Assembly (NCBI GenBank): GCA_963969495.1
Contig: OZ018326.1
Location: forward strand, 147,589,806 to 147,653,805
From: Ceratothoa steindachneri
Lineage: Eukaryota; Arthropoda; Malacostraca; Isopoda; Cymothoidae
DNA: 64,000 nucleotides
Reading direction: 5' to 3'
The notes beneath the pieces were generated by a model. It saw only the letters and a program-made list of their open reading frames with translations. It did no database searches and was not told the origin of the DNA. Shown piece by piece: positions 1 through 14,449 of this stretch. The position numbers and the translations under genes are program-made. How positions within the stretch are numbered: position 1 is the stretch's first letter; every line of letters starts with the position of its first letter.

Positions 1-894
1 TCTTTCAACCTATTTCCACCCCTTCACAAAATTCTTTTTTGCAATCGTTCTTCCCCTCTCTTGTGGATTAGCCCGTTCCATTAATAAGCTTATTTTTTCA
101 CTATCATTTTTGTAGGTTCTCGCTTTTTCCTTCCTGGTTCATTGTATAATGCTATGGATGTCCTTTTATATGTATCTCTTGAGAAATATTTCTTTATTAT
201 ATATATTTATCGACCATTTTGAGTCTCACCTGAAGTTTTGAGCCATTTATTATACAGTGCTTCTAATAGTATTTCAGTGAGTTTGTTCCCCATAAGATTG
301 ATTGAAGCATTTATAGGATCTAAATATAGCCATCCTAGTTATATATATTCCACCACTGTTTAAAAATTAAAATGAAACGGAGGAACAGTAAGATAATAAA
401 TATATGATTAATTATAAAGTTCTTTCTTTGTTTAAACACATTCTTGGAATTTTCGAGTGCCTGGTTCCGGAAATTCAATTGATTCATTTAATATGCGATA
501 TAATGCAAAGCGTTGTAGGATTACTGTATATATTTGCTATCCAACATTGCAGATTAATTATTGAATATATATATTAATAGACAAAGCTTTGTATAAATTC
601 TCAAATATTAGTATGACAGTTGATCTTTTTAACCATTTTTTCTTTCTTTGATGGTATACGCAAAAACCTTTAGGCGAACAAGATTTGTATTTTTTCGATA
701 GGCAGTGAGAAAACGAATGTAAACATGTGTTGTTGAAAGCAATTTCGATAAAATGTAATGATACTTTTCTTGTAATCTTTTAATCAAGGAAACTGAAATT
801 AAGCTTTTTGGAATTTCTGGAAGGAAGTATTACTGCCATTGTTAAGTACTTAATCGACATAATCAACGAAAGTAATTCAACGTTGATATACATT
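1..894. other. AT-rich DNA without recognised genes
   Basis: No open frame of note, no RNA gene and no terminal repeat is visible. The right end is the A/T-rich tail junction of the LINE that follows. Confidence 0.6.
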
Positions 895-1079
895 ATTTTT
901 ATTTTTTTTTATTTAAGGGGATATCTGGTGAGTGCCGACTTAGGCATAAGTCGCCATAAACAAACAGCCTAGTTCTAGGCTACTTTAAAAAATTAAAAAG
1001 GAAACAACAAACAGAAATAACAATAACAATAACAAAACAATGACAAAAACAATAACAAAAACAACAATTCAACCTGGTT

Positions 1080-2402
1080 AAATGAAAAGGAGAAGGCCGG
1101 CCTCTCCCCAAAAATCAACAAGTCCACAAATCAGGTGCACGTACTTGTCCCGAGTACAAGGGACAGGCGGTAGCGACCCCGCCCATCCCGGTACCGGGAC
1201 AGGTATCGTGCGCGAAGATCACCTAGACTGGAACATTCGACAAGAATGTGCCGAACAGTCTGGAGGACTACGCAGTCGTTGCAATAGGGCGCAGGCGAGC
1301 TCTCCATCAAATAGCGATGCGTCACACGAGTGTGTCCGATTCGTAGATGACAGAAAGCAACCTGAAGCCGCCGCGGCATTGGGGGATAGGTCCATGGGAA
1401 CAGTCGCGGCGCAATGGCACGCAACTTTAAGTTCACTTCGACCGTCTCCCATCTTCTTTGCCAAGCAGTCCGAAGAGCTGCCCCTATTCCTGCCATGTAG
1501 TCAGTGTGAGGAAGAGCGAAACGCTGGTCAGGTCGCAGAGTCCTCGCGGACTCTTTGGCGCCCTCATCGGCGCGCTCATTCCCCGCAATTCCTATATGTC
1601 CAGGAACCCAGCAGAAGATAATCTTGACATCCACCCGGCTCGCCAAAACCGTGGCGTCACGGATATCGCGAACCAGGTGATGCGGAGATTCCAATGCCCC
1701 AAGAGTACTCAGCGCGCTTTGTGAGTCGCTATAAATCACAATCCGGTGTACGAACCGGGCACGTCGCGTAATCTCCCGTACCGAGTGGTGTTTTGCCACC
1801 AGCTACGCCGTGAAGACAGAGGCAGCGCCTAGGAGAGCCCCGCTGACTTCAAACAGAGGGGATACGGTGTGGAAGCCGACCCCCTCTTGGGACTTGGAGC
1901 CATCCGTATACACTGGCACGGTTCCAGCGTCACACGATGTGTGCTCAAAGAAAGTCGAACGCAATACTCCCGGCGCTGTACAAGCTTTGGGAGCAGAGGC
2001 GTGGCGACAAATAGCCAAATGTGGTACCCTCCAGGGTGGCGTCCTGGGAAGAACCAGGGGTGCCACCAGCCCGAGAGCAATATCTACCTCTCGAAGGAGT
2101 TTCCTGGCCCTAAACCCAAAGGGCTTAGGGTATGACTGGTGTCTCTCGGCGGCATAGGCACCATCAAGATCAGCTTCGGAAGCAGTGAGAGCTGTTGGTG
2201 ACTGAAGGAGGCGCCGGGCTCGCGCGTACAGGCGGGTGATGCACTGCACGCCGCGCAGAGCGAGTGGAATCTCTCCAGCATTAACCAACAGGCTCTCAAT
2301 GGGGGAAGTGCGGAAGGCACCGGTCGCGAGCGACGGCTGGTATGGTGGATTTAATCCACCTTCCACAATAAAAGCTCGGCTGCGGATGCATAAAACTCGC
2401 AT
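1080..2402 (-). pseudogene. LINE ORF2 C-terminal half: RNase H and Cys/His motif, broken
   Basis: This continues the reverse transcriptase upstream after a frame change. The 2402-1803 segment ends with the RNase H start YTDGSKSQEGVGF, carrying the first catalytic Asp. After an in-frame stop near 1800 the domain resumes with IYSDSQSAL and later WVPGHIGIAGNERADEGAK, the typical RNase H end with the Gly-His-x-Gly and Asn-Glu-x-Ala-Asp core. About 90 residues on comes a Cys-x2-Cys...His...Cys motif (YCNDC, then H and C), as at the C terminus of many I/Jockey proteins. At least one stop and one frameshift make it non-functional. It handled RNA-strand removal during reverse transcription. Confidence 0.9.
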
Positions 2403-2413
2403 CCGTAGTCAAG

Positions 2414-3345
2414 CTAGGAAAGCACAAAGGATCGATAAAAAAGTAGGGCAGTAGTCCTATCAATGCCCCAAGCGCTGAACGTCACGGAACGGAGAATGTC
2501 CATGGCGCGGGTACAAAAGACCCTAAGGCTGCGAATATGAGCCTCCCAGGTGAGGCGTCGGTCGAATACAAGACCAAGGCAACGGTGCGACTCAACCACA
2601 TCCAGGCGCATCCCATTAAGAAACAAATCTAGGTCACGGTAAAGCCGTGGATGGTGGCAGAAGTGCACCATCTTAGTCTTGGCCAAAGAAAACCGAAACC
2701 TGTGCGCTTTGGCATAGCGAGAGACGCGGTTCAATGCCTGTTGGAGTCGACGCTCCAGAGTTGGCATCTGGGCCGCGCCAAAAGAGATTGAAAGGTCGTC
2801 CACGTAGAGCGTAGCGAGAACATCTTCCTGCAGCACCGAGGTGATGCCGTTGAAACTCAGGGCAAAGAGTGTGACAGTGAGGACACTTCCCTGCGAGACA
2901 CTCTCTTCCTGCTCCTTTGGGCCAAAGAGGGCTCACCCCGCCCGTACGCGGAATCGACGATCTCGCAAAAATTCAGATATAAACATTGGCACGCGTCCCC
3001 TCGCCCCCATCGTGTGGAGAGTCTACATGATACCGTATCGCCATGCGGTATCATAGGCCTTTCCAGATCGAAAAAGACCGCGGCATAGTGCTGTCTACGA
3101 AGGAAAGCCTCGCAGACGCCATTTTCCAGTCGGAGCAGAGCATCCGACGTGGAGTGGAACTTGCGGAAGCCGCACTGTGTGAAAGACAGATGGCCTCCGC
3201 TGTCCAGAAAAAAGGCTTGTCTAACATTTACCAATTTCTCCATCAACTTGCACACGCAAGAAGTTAAAGAGATTGGGCGAAAACCGGTCGGAGTAAAGTG
3301 ATATCTCTATGGTTTGCGGAAGGCGAGCACAGTGTTCTCTTCTAA
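2414..3345 (-). pseudogene. LINE reverse transcriptase fragment, broken
   Basis: The first recognisable block is FRPISLTSCVCKLMEKL near 3290-3240, followed by QCGFRKFHSTSDALLRLE and the first catalytic region AAVFFDLE, where the frame is lost. The downstream block QGSVLTVTLFALSFNGI and the catalytic box LYVDDLSISF (near 2800-2780) lie in another frame. RT thumb sequence such as SHRCLGLVFDRRLTWEAHI follows. All three catalytic Asp positions can be traced, but frameshifts and an in-frame stop separate them. The 5' edge near 3345 is where homology to the RT stops, in keeping with truncation. Confidence 0.9.
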
Positions 3346-6300
3346 CATTTTGCTGCTGAGAATAGTTTAATTGTTTTGAAGTGTTTTATTTCAGCGGCTC
3401 TTCCGTTTAGGTGGTATGTCATTCTTCTGAATAATTTAGTTTTGTTTATTCCAAAATATAAGAGGCTGAGGCGTTGACTATCCTAGGTTGCATTTATACT
3501 CATATATCAGATGGTTCCTTTGTTTAGGTTCAGGTATGTCTTCTGGTTGTTTTTCATGATGAGGCTTGCGGTTCATTTAGTTTGATAATAATACGTAACA
3601 ATATTTTATGTTCTGTATTTGTAGGCTTTATAGATCGGTTAATAATTTCATAAATTACTCCTTTGTCTGTGTTTTTCGTGTTTTAACCGATGAGGCAATA
3701 TATTTATAGAGTTCCTTGTAGTGGATTTTCTGCCCAATTCTGTAGTCGCCTGGATTAATTGAATACTGATCACTGATCACTGTGTATAATTCAGTTGATA
3801 AAATAAAGTGAAGCATGTGTTAAATTTATTTTTGTCCTTCATTCTATTTACCCATCAAATTGAAATATATGGAAAAACATAAGTGATTGGGAAGGTTTGT
3901 TAAGATCATCAGGATATACAAACATAAAAAACATCACTCACCAAACCTCACTAATCCCACAGCACTTTCCAAAATAACAATATTAATTCTCTTATTAATG
4001 TAAACCTCAGGGGGGGAGTTCTTAAAGTGCATATATATTTAAAGTTGGTAACTAGAAAAGCCGGTGGGTTCTCCTTGGTTCCTCTTTGCACTATTCCTTA
4101 TTTCTCTGACTTCTTTTGGTCTTCCATTTTTTTTCTTTTACTTAGTTTTAAAGACCTAAGCAAACAAACTCATCCCGTAACAGGGTGATTCCCTTGAACT
4201 TCTATCAGCATTTCTCTATAACACACCATGTGTGATCGGTCAGGAAATTTTAGGTTCAATAATGTTATTTGTAATTTGGCCCCATTGACCGTTTCAATGC
4301 GCCTATTGGGATGACTAAATCTCTGACTTCGTGGTCAGTAGCATAAGGCTATAATTCATATAGAGAATCGATTAACTGTCTTATTGAGAGCGAGGTCAAC
4401 AAAGCAGGGGGTCTGGTCGTTCATTTTGAAGTTGTTAATTCAGGATCGTTAACATTAGCAAGATAATTTCAGTGCAGTGTGTATTGGCACTAATGCACGA
4501 ATATAATATTATAGAACGCCCCTGGTTGAAGTGCGAACTGAGGCACAAAATCCGAGTCGAGTTAGGTGGGAGCGTTTCGAAGCAAGATATAGCCCACAAC
4601 CCCTCTTTTTAAAATTATATGTTCAGAGGTTATACGATTCACAGTAGCTCTTACAAACGACGAAATATTGGAGCAAAAAAGAAAGGGTATCTATTGCATC
4701 ACATTGCTGATAGGGCGCTCAGAGGACCTGCCATATCACTGTCCGGTGAAGGTGAGTGTAGACTTAGCGAGAACACTGCTATCTATCGAGAGGTTACCCG
4801 GCGATTTTGAAAATAGCAAGCTTCATAGTCGTTTGAATAGTTCGCTCTTCTCACTTAAACATATTTTCAAGATAAAACATATTCATTATTTTCACATATT
4901 AGCAATGGTTCTGGTGGGAACCTTCTGGGGTAAACAGCTGACTCTACCCAGGCGGCCATTATAGGCACAATTCCTATGAGTAATAGCTCGCTGTTTTCAA
5001 TGACACCGCACTCTACCGTAAACTTTGCAAAAAAAAGGACATGTGCAGACTGATTATTGTTTAATAAATTAAAATTAAAGCTAAAATAATTGTATCATTT
5101 AGAGTATCAAAACTTTAGTTAGTTTTTTTAGGTCTAATGGAGATAAATTAGGATGCTTCGCTTATCAATCTTCTAATTTCTCTTAGTTAATTAGGAGATA
5201 GATTTGTGTATAATATATTTACGTAAGAACTACACTTAATTTTGTTAATTTTGCTGACAAATTCTTTAAATATAATGCTATGAGAGTCTGATATATGTTT
5301 TTCTACCAGTCGTGAAAAGAACATTTGCTAATCTTTTAACAGGAGTTGAGTATAACAGCCTATATATAAATCATGGGTTCGATATGAACGTTTGACTTTC
5401 GTACTTCAGGAGGCTATTAAATATAAGGGTTAGACATTAAATAGATCTTGAATTTTTATTTGCCTCTACAGATAATTAGGCAACAAATGTAAATCTTTTT
5501 TAATTTTAGTTTAAATAGATTATTGAAGATTTATCTTGAGGTTGGAATAGGTAATTCATTAAGGAATTTCATTTCATAGTACTTGCTGGAAAAAATTAAA
5601 TGCTTTTCTAAGATCATATTAATGTATATTAATGAGAAGTCTATTTTAGTTTAAATATAAGGGGGCGATGGAACGAGCATTTTTAACTATAGATTTAATG
5701 GAGCATTTATTATAACAAAACCTTATCAAATAGCCTTAAATTAGAAGCTAAGATTCTATCCAAAACTACTCTATCAAAATCATGTAGGTGAATAAAAGAT
5801 AAATTGACTATAAAATCTTGATGACTAAAAGTACATGATACATTAATATCTCTTCATATTTATCCACAGTCATGACGCCGACGTTTTTTAAAAATAAACG
5901 AATATACTAGGCCCTCAATGTAAGTTTAATACAAGTAACGTCAAGTATAGCTTTGTCAAAAATACGTTAATTTTTTCATACTGTGTGGTAAGTATTTTGT
6001 TTTTCGATTCTCGGTGCTAATGAATTAGTTTCTCTGCAAAGTTAAATCTCCTGCTTTCATTTCTTTGGAAATGGATTGATTTGTATGGAAAATCGTACAT
6101 AAAGACCAAATTAATCAGGACTTGTTTGATGCTGGAAGGATGTAATTTTGTCTAGAAGCTTCAGTAAGGTATCATAGCAGCTTTTCCCATGATGTTCGCC
6201 CATTCCTTCGGAATATGTTCCACTTGTCCGACTACAGAATTTTAGTGTTTTTTCTTACATTTTTTATTTATGTTCGGAACGACGCCTGATTTTGAGGGTT

Positions 6301-6816
6301 TTTTGTTTTGTTTTCTAGATTTTTTTCCTAGCCGGTCCTTTTTATTGAGATTTCAGCATTACTTTCCATGTTCCTTTTCAAAAGATATAAATGAGGAAAA
6401 AATAAGAAATACGTGATATAACCAAATATGATAGTTTTATTTCTCTGCGAAGAAGATCAATTTAACCAAGTAAGAAAAAGGTATTTCCAATTAGAAAATT
6501 ACCTAGAAAAATCCTCTCAAAATTTTAAAAAGCATTGTCCATATATTTCTTTGCTCAGTGATATTAAATCTAATTAGCAATAAAAGAACTACATATGCGC
6601 TAGAAAAAAAAATAAACTACATTTTCAGAAGGAAGATGCTGCTGGGATCATAGTAATCAAGATTATATTTAATCATTTACAATTTTGAAATTTCAGGGAG
6701 AAAACGAGATTGCTCAAGCCATAAATAGCGCTGTAATTATTCTACTGATTACAATATAGAAGTTTTCAACTTGTGCGCTTCAAGAAATTTTAATAATTGA
6801 CTAATGGTAACCATGG

Positions 6817-6818
<2 letters not shown>
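3346..6818. other. AT-rich DNA without recognised genes
   Basis: Only short open frames occur (the longest about 98 codons at 4668-4964) and none resembles a known family. No tRNA, rRNA or tandem array was seen. Confidence 0.55.

Positions 6819-6869
<51 letters not shown>
6819..6869. repeat. (TA)n microsatellite
   Basis: About 50 bp of uninterrupted TA dinucleotides. Confidence 0.98.
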
Positions 6870-6874
<5 letters not shown>

Positions 6875-8674
6875 CTCCTTTAAATATTCATTTCTCCGTT
6901 GCAAAATTCCATTAGACATGCACAAAAAATATATTAACCATGTCTTATAGCAAACACACAACGAAAACTTTCCAATGTTTGGTCAGTGAATATAAATATC
7001 GAATGAATCCATCATTCTCAGATACTCCTGCATAGTTAAGCAAACACTTTAAAATGAACCAGTCCCATCTCATCACGAAAATGTAATTTTAACAATATTT
7101 GAGAGCTGCATACTAAATCCCACAAATTTTTAAAAATAAATTCAGTTTGTGAAGAGTATTAAATTACTTCATATTAAAGATTAAAGGGATTTCAATATAA
7201 TGAATTTTTCAAAATTCTTTTGTTATCGAGAAAAATACATGCGTTATTAAGTTTCCAATTTTCCTTGCCATGTTGATGAAATAACACAATATCAAAATCA
7301 ACGATTTTCTATTCATTTGTATCTTTAGAGCAAAGAAGATGAAATGCATTCCTTTCTTAAAAGAACTAACCACGTAATATTACAAAAGATGAAAATGATC
7401 TTGTCTGTTTCGGAGATGTACCTGGAAAAAAGGAGTTTATCATGGAAGTCGTGTGGTGTAATTTATAAACCTGTGGCTGCTAAATATTTTGTTCTATTAA
7501 AAGATATATAAATAGTATCGTATTTTATACTTGAACATTAACATCAATAAAAAATAAACTAAAGTATTACTTTCCATGGCTATCACAAAAGATACGTCAA
7601 GAGATGTAACCATTTTATTTAAGATATAATTGCTTTTGTTGGGCGCCAAGAGAATGAGAAGTGATTGCTATACCCGCATAGAGTGGAGTGAAAATTCTAA
7701 AAGATTGTTTTTTTTGATAACTTTAGATTTCCATCAGATACAATCAGAAAATATTAATTTAAGCTAATAGAATAATAATCATTTTAATGCAATTTTATCC
7801 ATAATAACAATGCGAAATAAAATGAACTAAACCTCCCAATATTAGGAGTAAAAAGAAAAATACCACTCTATCAATTGAAGAAGAAATTGGAGTATGCTTT
7901 TCGTAAGATACCCCAATATTGAAAAATCTAAAAGTTTTAAAGTGATAATGTTCACAAGTAAACTTACTTAAACATAATGTGTAATCGTCTCTTGTATATC
8001 TTTATAATTATGAAGTTTTTAAATGTATTTTTTTTTAAACTTTAGGTAACGTGCGCCCCTTATTTTAGCTAAGCCCTCGGTGCGAATTTGGGTATAATAG
8101 ATTTGTGATCTCAATCTTTGTTTCCATATGTTAATAAATTTGAATCTTATTCAGAAATATTTGTATTTCTATCTACGGATCAATCATTTGCGTTAAACTT
8201 GTCAGCCTGAGCATTTGTTTGAGGGCAGACGTGTTCCGGCGCAGATCGTATTTAGCACAGAGCCTGATCACCGCGCAACTAGTTGAAACTTTTAAACTCG
8301 ACTAGATGAGCATTTTTTAAAATCTTGAAAAGAAAGATCGGTGTTAGAAATTTCTCACTTGGAAGTTTGTATTACATATATGATGAAATGCTTTCATTTT
8401 TATTAAAACATATTCAAAATATTGGATCTATTTCTAAAAAATTTGGTGGAGCACTAGAGCCTTAGCTTATAAGAAAACTGTTAGTTTCTGAGCAAGAATT
8501 GGTTAATATAATCTTATATTTCCGATTATTTATTTTTTCATTAGTAACATTTGATCAAAACTTTATTGGGAGAGTTCCAATCTTAATGTTGAGGTTTTAC
8601 ATAATATATAAAATTATTAGCTACTTTGAAATTTGAAAACTAAAAATATAAAGATAAAATCACAATTAAAAACT
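6870..8674. other. AT-rich DNA without recognised genes
   Basis: No coding potential or repeat structure recognised. Confidence 0.55.
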
Positions 8675-8868
8675 GCAATTATACATTGGAAAAGGGACTG
8701 TAAAACAACATAAGTGTTTTAAATTTTGTTGAATCGGCCGAATAGTTACAATGTTATTCAAAACCAAATAATAGCAGAACGGGACCAACTGACCAACCAA
8801 CCGAGTGACCGAGCCACGGACATAGTGTGATGTAGAGTCGCTCACGACTAGACTCGCACGCAACTGCA
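8675..8868 (-). repeat. Dispersed element end: one satellite monomer plus flank
   Basis: About 85 bp (8675-8760) match, in reverse orientation, the monomer of the tandem array at 62.4-63.7 kb; shared words include GTAAAACAACATAAG and TTACAATGTTATT. The similarity continues beyond the monomer into a flank (ACGGGACCAACTGACC) that matches the array's left edge. The flank ends in a short hairpin, AGTCG-CTCA-CGACT, near 8838-8851. A third copy lies at 25.2 kb. The open frame across it is a by-product. Confidence 0.7.
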
Positions 8869-10837
8869 AAGGGCTATTGTCCTCATCAGCAAGACATGAA
8901 AATTGGTGGCATAAATGAAGATACCGTAAGATTTAAGCTAGGGAACGAGATAAATGTTTGTTTTTTAAGGTCAGGGAAAGAACCTGAACATTCCTCCAAC
9001 TCTAGATGTCTAGTTTTCGTCTCAAATATTCTTTAGTTACTGACGAAAACCCTATGTGTTAACAAATAACGACGTCATTTGCTAAAACCTGAAAGAAAGG
9101 ATTGGGAAAGTGATCACGTATTTCCTCACTAAACAAGTCATTTTGCAATTGGCAGGGTGAGACCTTTGGTTCAAAATACAAGGAAAAAGTCAAGCATCTC
9201 AAAGGCTAAGTCATAGATAATCTAATTAGTTTAAAATGGCTAAAATTAAAAAAAAAAGAAAAAGGAATGTTTTTTTAGTGTATCGTCTCTTTCTTAGCAT
9301 CCATGTTTGCATGATCATACCATCAGTAATCAGTAAAATAAGAACAAACCATCTAAAACATTGACTTTTATTTTTTAAGACAAAAGAAAAGACAGGGGAT
9401 TTCTCTCTGGTATATTACTATATTGGGAATGAAAAGTACTGTGGCTTTTAATTGAAGCCTTGAGGAGTGAAGTAAAATAAGGAGGAAAATTGAACATGTG
9501 TTTTACCTCTGAAATGATATTTAACATAGAACTACTGAAGTCAAAGAGAAGAGGCCGCAGAAATATATAGTGTGTGAAGATTCTTTTGTGTACAAGTTTT
9601 AAGTATGTTAGAGAATGACGATAACCTAGGTTCAGTGGATAAAATATAAAGAGAATGGTAGATAATACACTTGAAATCTGTCACCAATCTATAATGAAAG
9701 TAGCAGAGGTTTGCTCTGTGGTAATCTGTGTTTTCACTTGCCTATGATGTACTTAATGAAATATTTGAGATAAAGACTGCCCAAAATAGCTAGCATAGAA
9801 AATATATCAGTAGTGTGCTTAATTTTATGATAAATTAACTGGTATGAATCTAAAAAGCCCTATTGATATTTGATAGAAAAATGGTTGAAGAAATTATGAA
9901 TAAAATAATATAGCTCATCTTTGGATGGATATAATATGCATGTGTAATTATGATTCAGAATATGAATTTTTGTCAGGGCACATCTCTTTAGTTATCTTAT
10001 TAGCTTGATGTATTAAGTAAAAAACAGTAATTCTTAAGAAATTTTGAAGTTACTGAAACCTTTAAAACAAGGTGGCAGTTAGCAGTATTATCCACTTTAA
10101 ATTCATCATTATTTCAGGTAATGTAACTGATCTTGTTAGAAATCTAATTTACTACTATATTCATATTCGAGGGACCATTCTCCGTCAAACTTTCGTAATT
10201 TTGTGCACTTTAAACCAAATCAGCTGCAAATAATGCTATCATAAATGATGTTCATCATAGAAAGGTATTTTTGATGAGGTAGGGAAAACTTACCAATTTT
10301 ACATGAAAATAGTTGCTGCATCCAATTGGAATTTAATTGATTTTATTCTAACTTTGGTCGATCTTGTGAAATTTGTTTCTAAGTAAAGTCTGACATTTAA
10401 GTTTATTTTACGTTTATTTTAGAATATTGCCACTCGCGTTTCCACAATCACCAGAGTACACCTGCTGTGTATTTTTCATAAATATTCATTAGTTTCCACC
10501 TTAAAAATATACCTAACTTTAATCCCTCATCCTGCTCCTTATATCATATTTGCTGAAATGGCTATCCATTTAAATATCGGATGAACTGCAGCATCATCAG
10601 CATGCATCGTCGATAAAAAAAAAAACACATTTATTTTTGTCTAACCTCTAATAGGCAGCCGATGTAGCATATCCATCATCAGCCCCTTTGAATTTTCAAA
10701 GAAATATTAATGCTTCTTAATCACGCCAAAATCGCTGTTTTAATAGCATAGCACGCTCAGTCTATCAAAACCTAATTATATTTACGAGTCTTGTACCTGG
10801 TATAGATTAGAACTCTACATACACAGAAATAAGAGTG
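8869..10837. other. AT-rich DNA without recognised genes
   Basis: No coding or repeat structure recognised up to the target duplication of the LTR element. Confidence 0.55.
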
Positions 10838-10842
10838 GAGTC

Positions 10843-11923
<1,081 letters not shown>

Positions 11924-11936
11924 TCTCCTCCCATCC
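11924..11936 (-). other. Polypurine tract
   Basis: On the minus strand GGATGGGAGGAGA abuts the TG start of the 3' LTR, the expected place for the primer of plus-strand DNA synthesis. Confidence 0.7.
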
Positions 11937-12399
11937 TGAAAGATGGCACTTTCGGAGTTTGGGGAAAAAGTGACATCCCCTAAGACCGATAACGCAAGCG
12001 ATCAAACGGAGGGGGGAGGAATAAGAATAGGGAATTACTGACCTGACTTCGTGCAGGTGTACAACCTAATTCCAACTGACTGCGTGTACATATGAACGGG
12101 TTTATGCCTATCATAAGAGAAATAAGTGGTAACGTACTTTATAAAATTAAAAGAGTATTTATACACGAAACTATACAAAGCAAAGAAAAAAAAAGGCAAT
12201 GGATATTCAAAGATACCTCATACACAAATGACAGGGACGATCACGGTGGTAAATATATACATATAGTGGTGCTGGACCAGAATTTTAAATAATAATTTTA
12301 TACATACAAGAGGACTGTGCATCCTACAATTTTCTGACCCTTTTATATACAATATCCGATGCTAAAATTCCTTCAATATTAGACTTCATCTCATTACTC

Positions 12400-12845
12400 G
12401 ACCATTATGATGTTTAATGTTACGGAGATATGCTAGCAGGCAGTGATCGTTTTCTATAACAAATTCTCAGCCTACCAGGTACAGTTTATACTTTTGAACA
12501 CTCCAAGTGATAGTTAAAGCTTCCTTTTCTATCACTGCACAGTTCCTCTTACGTGGGAGTAAATTGCGACTCGCGTAGGCCGCAGAGTTACTCTCACCGT
12601 CGTCTCCGTACCGAAGAAGGACACAACCGATGCCCACGTTCTCGCATCCATCCGAATCCTGAAGGTCCTACCTGGCCCAGGCAAACTGAAGACAAGGGCA
12701 GATGCCAATTTACCCTTTAGCTGATGGAAATGAGTAGTATCCCTTGAATTCCAGACAATGCAGACCCCATGAAAGTATAAGGCTGTTTCTTTGTACCGAG
12801 GAGGGGCATATCAACTATCGCCCGGACCTTGAATTCTTGAGGCTT
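12400..12845 (-). pseudogene. Ty3-type RT thumb and RNase H, broken
   Basis: The minus strand first shows an RT thumb-like piece (FKVRAIVDMPLLGTKKQ) at about 12835-12780. Next is a degraded linker, then RNase H with GIGCVLLRYGDD, AAYASRNLLPRKRN, VIEKEALTITWSVQKYK and a final ENDHCLLAYL. These are hallmark Ty3-group RNase H blocks. The RT fingers and palm with the catalytic YxDD are absent, and stops interrupt the frame. It starts only a few codons after the integrase C terminus, so it lies downstream of integrase rather than upstream. Confidence 0.85.
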
Positions 12846-12849
12846 AAGT

Positions 12850-13920
12850 TGGTCGTTTCAAATTGGAAAATGATTCTTCCCTGTGGGGGTCATAATTAAA
12901 TAATTCACAGGTCCTTACGCTTCAAGAATTTGGAAGGGGCCTTTCCATTGGCTCAGAAGTTTGTTGCTCTCCGGAGGAAGTAGGAGCAACGGACTCGCAT
13001 CACCGGGCTTAAACTTCCTCTTCTTCGATTTGACATCGAAGTATGCATTACTTCTTTTCTAAATTTACGTCGGCATTTTGGTATGCAATATCGGTGCACT
13101 TTTCTAATCTTTGTCGAAGATCGAAAACATACGCTTAGGAGGATCGGATTTCCTTATCTAACTTGGCGTTCTAGAATAAATCCTTGAGGACGCTAATGGG
13201 ACCTCGCACGTTACGTCCGTAGATCAATTCGAAGGGGCCAAAACGGAGAGTACGATAAGGGATTTCCATATATGTAAAGAGGGCCACAGGCAAGAAGCGA
13301 TGCTACTCATGGGGTTACTCTGCAAACAGCTTCTGTAATATATTCCATTAATTCAAAAGTAAATTGCCTACCTCTGGCAGATAATACTTCTTGTGGTATG
13401 CCTACCATAGAGAAGGATCGAAATTAATGCCTTGTCACACGTAACACTCTCGACTCTTTTTAAGGGTACAGCGTCCGGGAATTGCGTTGCTTTGTCAACA
13501 AAGGTAAGGACATAAGTATGCCCTTTGCTAAAAGGGGCACCAATGCGGCTGACAAAGTCTATGGACACTCAAGAAAAAGGTTCAGCTATGATCGGTCCCT
13601 TCTGAAGGGGGGCCGGTTTAACACGCTTTTGTGCCGTGGTTTTCTGGCAGATGGCACAGGATTGGCAGTATTCAGAACGGTCAACTGCAGCCCCCGGCCA
13701 TTACAAATACCGAAAACCCTCTGAGCATCTTATTGTGCTTCAATTTTACAAAAAACACACAATCGTGGGCAATTTTTAGGATCAGAGGGATATGCGGACG
13801 GGGACACAGATGGTGTGAATTTCGGGGTTAACGCCATACAATCAAGCGCGATATAATAAGCCTTCTTTTATCATATAAAAAACTGTCTTGTTATTGCACA
13901 AAGAATTCTGCTCGAGGCAC
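12850..13920 (-). pseudogene. Ty3-type integrase, broken
   Basis: Minus-strand order is as follows. An N-terminal zinc-binding region (about 13880-13640) includes CVPVRI, a lost His pair and CQSCAICQKT. The catalytic core (about 13580-13350) includes SIDFVSRIGAPFSKGH, LTFVDKATQFPDAVPLKRVES, with the first catalytic Asp in the leading SIDF block. The C-terminal domain (about 13060-12860) includes FKPGD and NKLLSQWKGPFQILEA. Much of the core after the first Asp is shortened, and frame changes and stops occur. The enzyme joined the element's DNA to host DNA. It follows the protease within about 150-300 bp, leaving no room for an RT between them. Confidence 0.88.
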
Positions 13921-14059
13921 CGAGATTTTTCCTACAAAGTACCGCGGTTTGGACACTCCTTCTGTCCTTGAGCGAATTCTACGGTCATAAGGCTGCTGAA
14001 ATCCGAATCTAAGGGGGTTTCAAAGGCAGCGGCAGTACGGCCTGAGCTCCTGGGTTAGA

Positions 14060-14310
14060 TGAGACTTGGGGGCACTGTCCTACCGAAACAGAGCTGAATT
14101 CGATATGGGCTCACACGCTTTATCCCATCCTGAGAAGTATTGAGACTCCAGGTAACAGTTGACAATGTGGAAGCGGTTTACGCGTCTCAGGGTGTCATGG
14201 ACTACCGCAAACCTTTTGTAGACAAGAGAGAGGGAGAATAACTTCATTAGATACCACGATACAGGTACACCCTGTATCACGGACAAGGTTGTAGACTTAG
14301 CACCCATTAA
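14060..14310 (-). pseudogene. Retroviral-type aspartic protease remnant
   Basis: On the minus strand, VRDTGCTCIVVSNEV near 14290-14245 carries the Asp-Thr-Gly active-site triad, followed by a beta-rich stretch and IEFSSVSVGQCP near 14105-14070, which matches the end of Ty3-group protease regions. It lies between the gag zinc-knuckle remnant and the integrase N terminus. Two frame changes break it. Confidence 0.75.
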
Positions 14311-14449
14311 CGGTTCCGTTCTCAAATTTCAAACCTTCTGGAGAGCTCTTGTCGAAGAGGAAATTAACTTGATGCCCTGGGGCACTGGCAAACGAGATTG
14401 AAGCTAGGGTTTCTGGTCGTGATGATGGGGGAGCAGGAGCAGCATTCAC

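Larger units (their letters stand above)
895..3345 (-). mobile_element. 5'-truncated non-LTR retrotransposon (I/Jockey type)
   Basis: Read on the minus strand, the element runs from the middle of its reverse transcriptase (near 3345) through an RNase H domain and a C-terminal Cys/His motif to a 3' region ending in an A-rich tail. That tail is the T/A-rich run near 895-915 on the plus strand. Endonuclease, ORF1 and the first RT blocks are absent, the usual result of incomplete target-primed reverse transcription. It is much more GC-rich than its surroundings. The 3' untranslated part (about 900-1075) contains an imperfect repeat of A/C-rich hexamers. RT plus RNase H in one ORF2 is typical of the I clade; exact clade is inferred. 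Confidence 0.9.

Noticed and set aside
1082..1621. Plus-strand open frame of 179 codons
   Set aside because: It is a shadow of the LINE RNase H region, which is strongly recognisable on the minus strand.
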